From assembly GCA_902727925.1 (NCBI GenBank), contig CACVAW010000018.1, positions 1 through 38,244 on the forward strand: a stretch of DNA of 38,244 bases, read 5' to 3'. The DNA comes from an uncultured Campylobacterales bacterium. GTDB lineage: Bacteria > Campylobacterota > Campylobacteria > Campylobacterales > CACVAW01. Below the pieces are notes generated by a model. It searched no databases, had not been told where the DNA came from, and saw only the letters and a list, made by a program, of their open reading frames with translations. Positions within the stretch are counted from its first letter, which is position 1, and every line of letters begins with the position of its first letter. Positions 33,707 through 38,244 of this stretch are shown here, piece after piece. The position numbers and the translations under genes were made by a program.

Positions 33707-35680
33707 TTAATTATTAGACTGATTTATTGTATTTTTCAGTCTAAGCTCTCTTACTTCTTTTTCTGCTGCATACATCTTAGCTATTAACGTACCACTATCT
33801 TTATTCATTTTCTCAATTCTTTGCTCAAACTCTTCGCCTAGTTCCTGAGATATTTGGTCCATTTCTCTAAGTTTTATATGAATAGCTTCAAATGCACTAG
33901 TACTAGTTTTTGCAAAAGGTAAAGAGTCTAGTACAGTGGCAACTGTACCTATAAACTCAGATAAAAACTCTTGTGTCATTTTATAAGCAAGCCTAATCTG
34001 AAGATCAGAAGCACTATTAAACACATCATTAAAACTTCTACCACCAACAGATAAAAGAATTGCAAGGTTTTTAATATATCTTTTATATCTTGGCATATCA
34101 GATATAAATGTCACAAAAGGCTCACTTTGAGCTCTTACAAACAAATCATCACATCCTGTAAAAACTTTACTTCCATCTGCTAACTCTGTAGAGCGGTATT
34201 TTGCCAAACTCTCATAGTTAATTACTTTTCCAGCAATTGCTGCATTACCTGATTTTGTAGTATTTAATTCCACACACATCATGTATTGGACAGATTTTTC
34301 AGCTTCAGCGATAAATCCATCCCATTCAATAAGTTCGGTAGATTTCTGCTTCTCTATAGCTAAAACTACTCCTCTGATTAATTCGCCTTTAATAGCAGGG
34401 TCTTCATTAGAACTAATATTATATATAATAACTGGGTTATTTGGTACAACACATTCAGTAGGGCTGGTAGGGTCATTAGAATAATTACACTTAGCCTTAT
34501 GAGCTCCATCCATTAATAACTTACCAAAATCGTTTTTCTGCATTACTCCACCAACAAATGAGTTAATATCCTTTTCAGATAAATCATCAGCGCTAGCTAG
34601 AAGCCTCTTAATGTAACCTTCAAGTTTTTGTAGAGATCCTGTTACATTCAAAAACTCTTGCAAAAATCCTTCTTCTATTACATTGTCTCCTACTAGAAGA
34701 TACAGTAACTGATATAGAAGTATTTTTTGTTTTAGTCTCATATGTTCTGGTCCATTCATACCTATACTTTCACATTCAGCATCCACAGATTTTCCAAACA
34801 GCTTTGGACTCAAAGGACCTTTATTCATATTTGTACTTGTATCACTAGGGTGTAAATACTTAATACTAGGATCAGGAGTTAAAGTACCAAGAGAATCAAG
34901 GGTTGAGAATACTGTACTTAAATTAGTTAAGAATATACCTTCTTTTTCTTCGCCACCTTTACACCACTGATACTTACTAAACATTGATGAGTATATAGAA
35001 CCAGCACTTTTTTCAAATATTCTATAAAATGCACCATGCGCTATCTTTCCTGCATCAGCTTTTTTATCAGGATCAGCAATCTCAGCTGTTTTTTCTGTTA
35101 CCCATTTTTGGAGTTCTGTATTAGCATAATTAATTTTTCCTGCAATATGTTCATCTAACCTTTTCATTGGCCCAAAAATACCGTTATCAAGAGTAGCCCC
35201 AACACCATCAAGCCCCCAACGTGAACCTATAGCTTTACCTAAAGAACAAGCATCAGAAAGCAACTTCCTAATATCCTGAGCCATTTTTCTTAGAGCTTCA
35301 AAAGCTTTACCTAGTTTTGGTACTGTAATATCCATAGCAAGTATCAATCCCCAAACCAAAGTTACTGAAAAATCTTCTAATAAAAGCTTGATATCATCTA
35401 TTCCGAACCATTGTAAAATAGCAGCTTTAAAATCCATACCATCACAACCCCATCTGACTTCGGCTGGTTGATAATTAAACATTGGTTCAGAGGTTCTACT
35501 AGGGTTTTTAAACCTTACACTGAAACTAAAAGCATTTTTATATTGGTCTCCAGTAAAAGGATCAGTCCAAGTTGCAGCATCTGTTTTTGATATGTCAATA
35601 TGATCATTTATATTAAGTGCATTAAGTGTACCTAAGAGGAACACTCCCAGTAATAAGATTTTTAATATACTATTTTTCAT
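33707..35680 (-). CDS. TraH-like conjugation/envelope protein
   Basis: A 657-residue secreted protein. I chose the ATG at 35680, with AGGAG at 7 bases, giving signal peptide MKNSILKILLLGVFLLGTLN; an upstream start would add 9 charged residues. The segment near residues 80-155 (RWGCDGMDFKAAILQWFGID, then LLLEDFSVTLVWGLILAMDI, then DACSLGKAIG) follows the TraH layout of F-type systems: a cysteine-led region, a hydrophobic stretch, then a second cysteine region. The C-terminal 60 residues are coiled coil. Eight cysteines suggest disulfides. TraH helps extend the F pilus and stabilise mating pairs. The family call is moderate, as the sequence is distant. Confidence 0.62.
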   Translation of the reverse strand: MKNSILKILLLGVFLLGTLNALNINDHIDISKTDAATWTDPFTGDQYKNAFSFSVRFKNPSRTSEPMFNYQPAEVRWGCDGMDFKAAILQWFGIDDIKLLLEDFSVTLVWGLILAMDITVPKLGKAFEALRKMAQDIRKLLSDACSLGKAIGSRWGLDGVGATLDNGIFGPMKRLDEHIAGKINYANTELQKWVTEKTAEIADPDKKADAGKIAHGAFYRIFEKSAGSIYSSMFSKYQWCKGGEEKEGIFLTNLSTVFSTLDSLGTLTPDPSIKYLHPSDTSTNMNKGPLSPKLFGKSVDAECESIGMNGPEHMRLKQKILLYQLLYLLVGDNVIEEGFLQEFLNVTGSLQKLEGYIKRLLASADDLSEKDINSFVGGVMQKNDFGKLLMDGAHKAKCNYSNDPTSPTECVVPNNPVIIYNISSNEDPAIKGELIRGVVLAIEKQKSTELIEWDGFIAEAEKSVQYMMCVELNTTKSGNAAIAGKVINYESLAKYRSTELADGSKVFTGCDDLFVRAQSEPFVTFISDMPRYKRYIKNLAILLSVGGRSFNDVFNSASDLQIRLAYKMTQEFLSEFIGTVATVLDSLPFAKTSTSAFEAIHIKLREMDQISQELGEEFEQRIEKMNKDSGTLIAKMYAAEKEVRELRLKNTINQSNN

Positions 35681-36752
35681 TTTTAACTCCTTGTTTGTAC
35701 TCTTCATTTATGTCATCTATTTTTATACTACTGTAATCATAATAATGTTGATAATGTTTTTTGATCTGATCACTTCCGTGGTCTTCCCATGAGTCATAAG
35801 TCATCACATCACCATAACCTATAAGATCTTCATATTCAAGGAATGTATATATTTTACTCATTATTTGATATGTACTGACCTTACCTATAAGAAGTCCATC
35901 ATATTTATCTTTAGGGTATTGGTATAGGCCCATTGTAGGTGTTGTATAGATACTATGTTTATCAAAAAGCTTTTCACTCACAATCATACTGTTGGCTCTT
36001 TTAAAAAGCAATTTGATAGAAGTAATCTTTTTGGCTTCTCTTTCGAGAGCTTTTTTACTGCTTTCGTTATAAAAGACTATTGTTAGCTCTACATTTTCCA
36101 TCAATCTAAACGCTTCATAATATTCAGTAAGAGAGAAAAGATCTAGATTAGCGTTTTTCCCGACAAAAAGATATATCATGATGTCATCTTTGAGAGTTTC
36201 TATTTTTGCAATTCTTGCTTTTTTATCTAAAGAATAATCTGATCCAAGATTATCTGATGTAGTTGAACCTCTTGAACTTAGAGGGCTAGCTTCTTTACCC
36301 CACTGCACGCCTGCGAGTTCAAACGCTTTTCCTGATTTTGTTATTTGTTGTACATATTTTGCTTGCCATTTGAGATATTCTTTGGCATTTTCTTTTGTTG
36401 GTTCGCTTACCCATTGTCCCATCACTGGAATTCTTTTTGCAGTTGGGGTTAATGGCATTTTGAAACATTTTGCTGATGAGTTTGCTAAACATGTTGTGCC
36501 GTCTGCAAGTGTTATTGTTTCCGGGGTTGGGTCATATTCGTTTTTTAGTACTTCTAGGATTTTGTTTTGGGTTATGAGTTGTTCTTTTTGGACTTTGAGC
36601 ATTTCTTTGAGTATTTCTATCATTGTTTTTTGATTTTTTTTGAGGTCATCGAAGTTGACTTGACCAAACCTAGCGCCACCTTCATTAGTAGATCCAGTAT
36701 TCGCAAAGCTGACATTAAAAAGGAGTAAAACTAAAAACAAATTCTTAAACAT
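35670..36752 (-). CDS. TraF-like thioredoxin-fold envelope protein
   Basis: A 360-residue secreted protein (signal peptide MFKNLFLVLLLFNVSFA). A coiled coil follows (LKEMLKVQKEQLITQNKILE). Then comes a TraF-type segment, WVSEPTKENAKEYLKWQAKY with SGKAFELAGVQWG, and a thioredoxin-like domain (IMIYLFVGKNANLDLFSLTE; VELTIVFYN; SIYTTPTMGLYQYP with a cis-proline-like TPT). The catalytic Cys-x2-Cys is absent, as in TraF of F-type systems. First gene of the six-gene operon. It overlaps the next gene by about 11 bases. Confidence 0.6.
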   Translation of the reverse strand: MFKNLFLVLLLFNVSFANTGSTNEGGARFGQVNFDDLKKNQKTMIEILKEMLKVQKEQLITQNKILEVLKNEYDPTPETITLADGTTCLANSSAKCFKMPLTPTAKRIPVMGQWVSEPTKENAKEYLKWQAKYVQQITKSGKAFELAGVQWGKEASPLSSRGSTTSDNLGSDYSLDKKARIAKIETLKDDIMIYLFVGKNANLDLFSLTEYYEAFRLMENVELTIVFYNESSKKALEREAKKITSIKLLFKRANSMIVSEKLFDKHSIYTTPTMGLYQYPKDKYDGLLIGKVSTYQIMSKIYTFLEYEDLIGYGDVMTYDSWEDHGSDQIKKHYQHYYDYSSIKIDDINEEYKQGVKNEK

Positions 36753-36830
36753 AATAAAGACCTTAATTATAAAAATTGTAAAATCAAAATACTTGAAATC
36801 TGTGGCAGTATTTTGTTACATATCTTCTGC

Positions 36831-36836
36831 TATAAT
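36831..36836 (+). promoter_or_regulatory. Probable -10 box of mqnE
   Basis: TATAAT preceded by TTCTGC, 27 bases before the mqnE ATG, with AAGGG as ribosome site at 36851-36855. The divergent tra-like operon must start within the same 110-base interval, but no clear -10 was identified for it. Confidence 0.5.
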
Positions 36837-36862
36837 ACCACAACTCACTTAAGGGTGCAAAA

Positions 36863-37918
36863 ATGAACGAACTAATAAAAAAGATTAAAAACAACATTAG
36901 AATCACGCAAGATGAAGCTTTGAAGCTCTATGATATGGACTTACTAGAGCTTGGAAATCTTGCTAATGATATACGAGTGCGTAAGTTTGGTAAAGAGACT
37001 TTTTACAATATCAACAGACATATCAATCCTACAAACTACTGCAAAGATACTTGTAAGTTTTGTGCTTTTAGTAAACATAGGGCAAAAACCTCATATACAA
37101 TGACTCACGAACAAGTACTTGAAGCTGTAAAAACAGCACACAATGAAAACATAACAGAAGTACATATAGTCTCAGGTCACAATAATAAAGTGGGACTTGA
37201 CTGGTATATGGATATGTTTAAAATAATCAAAGAAAAATACCCGAATATCCATATAAAAGCAATGACAGCAGCAGAAGTAAACTTCATAGCAAAAGAATAC
37301 GACATGAGCTACAAAGAAGTTCTAGAAATGATGATAAAAAATGGAGTAGACTCTATGCCTGGTGGTGGAGCTGAAATATTTGATGAAGAGGTCAGACGAG
37401 AGATTTGTAGAGGTAAGGTAAGCTCTGATGAGTATATAGAGATTCACAAAACTTGGCATGAAATGGGTAGACACAGTACTTGTACAATGCTATTTGGTCA
37501 TGTAGAAAATAGAGCACATAGAATAGACCATATGAACAGACTAAGAGATTTGCAAGATATCACAGGAGGATTCAAAGCCTTTATACCTCTTGTATACCAA
37601 ACAAAAAACAACTACCTGAATATAAAAGACCCTCTTAATGCTATAGAGATACTCAAAACTTACGCAATAGCTAGAATATTCTTAGATAATTTTTCACATA
37701 TCAAAGCATATTGGGTGACTACAACTATTAACTTGTCTCTTATAGCTCAAGAGTTTGGAGCAAACGACCTTGATGGTACTATACAAAAAGAGACTATCAA
37801 CTCAAGCGCAGGAGCTGCGAGTGCCAATGGTCTTGAACTTGAGAGATTCAAAGCTCTTATAACAAACAGTGGATTTATACCTGTACAAAGAGACAGTCTA
37901 AACAGAGTGGTTGCATAA
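36863..37918 (+). CDS. mqnE: Aminofutalosine synthase MqnE (radical SAM)
   Basis: A 351-residue enzyme of futalosine-dependent menaquinone synthesis; it joins 3-[(1-carboxyvinyl)oxy]benzoate to adenosine using a SAM radical. NINRHINPTNYCKDTCKFCA carries the Cys-x3-Cys-x2-Cys cluster motif in the MqnE-specific HINPTN context. Further landmarks are EVHIVSGHNNKVGLDWYMDM, DSMPGGGAEIFDEEVR and GSAGA-like NSSAGAASANGLEL. Menaquinone made here would feed the FrdCAB reductase. Its stop directly abuts that of the convergent FtsL-like gene. Confidence 0.92.
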   Translation: MNELIKKIKNNIRITQDEALKLYDMDLLELGNLANDIRVRKFGKETFYNINRHINPTNYCKDTCKFCAFSKHRAKTSYTMTHEQVLEAVKTAHNENITEVHIVSGHNNKVGLDWYMDMFKIIKEKYPNIHIKAMTAAEVNFIAKEYDMSYKEVLEMMIKNGVDSMPGGGAEIFDEEVRREICRGKVSSDEYIEIHKTWHEMGRHSTCTMLFGHVENRAHRIDHMNRLRDLQDITGGFKAFIPLVYQTKNNYLNIKDPLNAIEILKTYAIARIFLDNFSHIKAYWVTTTINLSLIAQEFGANDLDGTIQKETINSSAGAASANGLELERFKALITNSGFIPVQRDSLNRVVA

Positions 37919-38215
37919 CTACTCTATTAGACTGAACTTTAGTTTTTGGACTTTTTGTTTGATCTCACTATTTTGGTCACTTAGTAGTTCATACTCTATT
38001 GTGAGTTTGTGTATATCTTTGCTGATATAGTATATTTGGTTTTTGACATATATCATAGGAATAAACAAAATCAGACAAATAAACAAAATAGCATACACAA
38101 TCAGTAATGGTTTAAAAGCTAAAATTAAAGAGTTTAATTTATATTTTAAATAATTTTTATTCCAAAGTTTTGTATTTTTTATATATTTATTAATTATTTC
38201 TTTTATATTAATCAA
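37919..38215 (-). CDS. FtsL-like small bitopic protein
   Basis: A 98-residue protein with a basic N-terminal tail (about 1-32), one membrane helix (LLIVYAILFICLILFIPMIY) and a short periplasmic coiled coil (YISKDIHKLTIEYELLSDQN, then SEIKQKVQKLK). This is the layout of the divisome proteins FtsL/FtsB. The gene starts inside the end of rsmH, and rsmH-ftsL is a very common bacterial gene pair. The start appears to be TTG with GAGGA upstream; that reading is uncertain. FtsL diverges fast, so the call rests on context and topology. Confidence 0.65.
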   Translation of the reverse strand: MINIKEIINKYIKNTKLWNKNYLKYKLNSLILAFKPLLIVYAILFICLILFIPMIYVKNQIYYISKDIHKLTIEYELLSDQNSEIKQKVQKLKFSLIE

Positions 38216-38244
38216 ACTTAAAAATCCTCATCTTAGAGCTTCTT
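38208..38244 (-). CDS. rsmH: 3' end of rsmH (partial, runs off the window)
   Basis: The last 11 codons of a minus-strand frame read RSSKMRIFKFD then TAA at 38208-38210. The typical C-terminus of the 16S rRNA m4C1402 methyltransferase RsmH (MraW) is of the form RSSKLRI-K. It overlaps the FtsL-like start by 8 bases. Only the tip is visible, so the call depends on this motif and on the neighbour. Confidence 0.55.
   Translation of the reverse strand, partial: RSSKMRIFKFD

Overview
The window is AT-rich, densely packed bacterial chromosome. Several features point to a member of the Campylobacterota (former Epsilonproteobacteria): a frdCAB operon whose heme, flavin and Fe-S ligands match the Wolinella succinogenes numbering almost residue for residue, menaquinone synthesis by the futalosine route (mqnE), an nfu - hypothetical - murE cluster in an order I recall from Campylobacter, and a stand-alone polA/tatBC/queA group. 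I cannot name the genus. A marine, sulfur-cycling relative is a guess.

Layout. (1) 1-1937 is disturbed. An OmpA-like/SPOR cell-wall-binding gene has lost its 5' part and abuts a visibly GC-richer gene for a secreted protein with 162-bp tandem repeats, followed by about 490 bp with no gene but many inverted repeats. (2) 1938-3038 carries lolA-tsaE-thiS on the minus strand with overlapping ends. (3) 3213-6770 is the fumarate reductase operon frdCAB, with a long perfect hairpin in its leader. (4) 6805-9323 holds a lone protein with ADP-ribosyltransferase-like motifs and glmS. (5) 9541-14144 runs ferredoxin - ndk - yceD, then infA - rpmJ - rpsM - rpsK - rpsD - rpoA - rplQ. rpmJ (11202-11315) is short and easily missed. 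(6) 14166-16223 is nfu - hypothetical - murE. (7) 16225-17567 contains two related miniature inverted-repeat elements. One splits a Fic gene near codon 13 with a clean 5-bp target duplication, and the other forms the Fic stop codon. (8) 17626-25873 is rsmD plus a type II secretion-like operon gspL-M-N-C-D-E-F. (9) 25955-31087 is queA, tatC, tatB, polA and a membrane HExxH protein, tightly overlapping. (10) 31136-36752 is a six-gene, wholly secreted/periplasmic operon: TraF-like, TraH-like, Sel1 repeats, lytic transglycosylase, SH3 lipoprotein, DsbC-like. It looks like part of an F-type conjugation envelope apparatus but has no ATPase, coupling protein or relaxase here. (11) mqnE, an FtsL-like gene and the 3' tip of rsmH close the window.

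Most of the window is core metabolism and information processing. The accessory parts are region 1, the ART-like gene, the Fic/MITE region and the orphan tra-like operon. The two strongest candidates for something undescribed are (a) the orphan TraF/TraH/SLT/DsbC operon set between mqnE and the polA group, and (b) the MITE family, whose hairpins have different stems but share a conserved loop. No tRNA, rRNA or CRISPR was seen. All function calls rest on motif recognition by eye; no database search was run.
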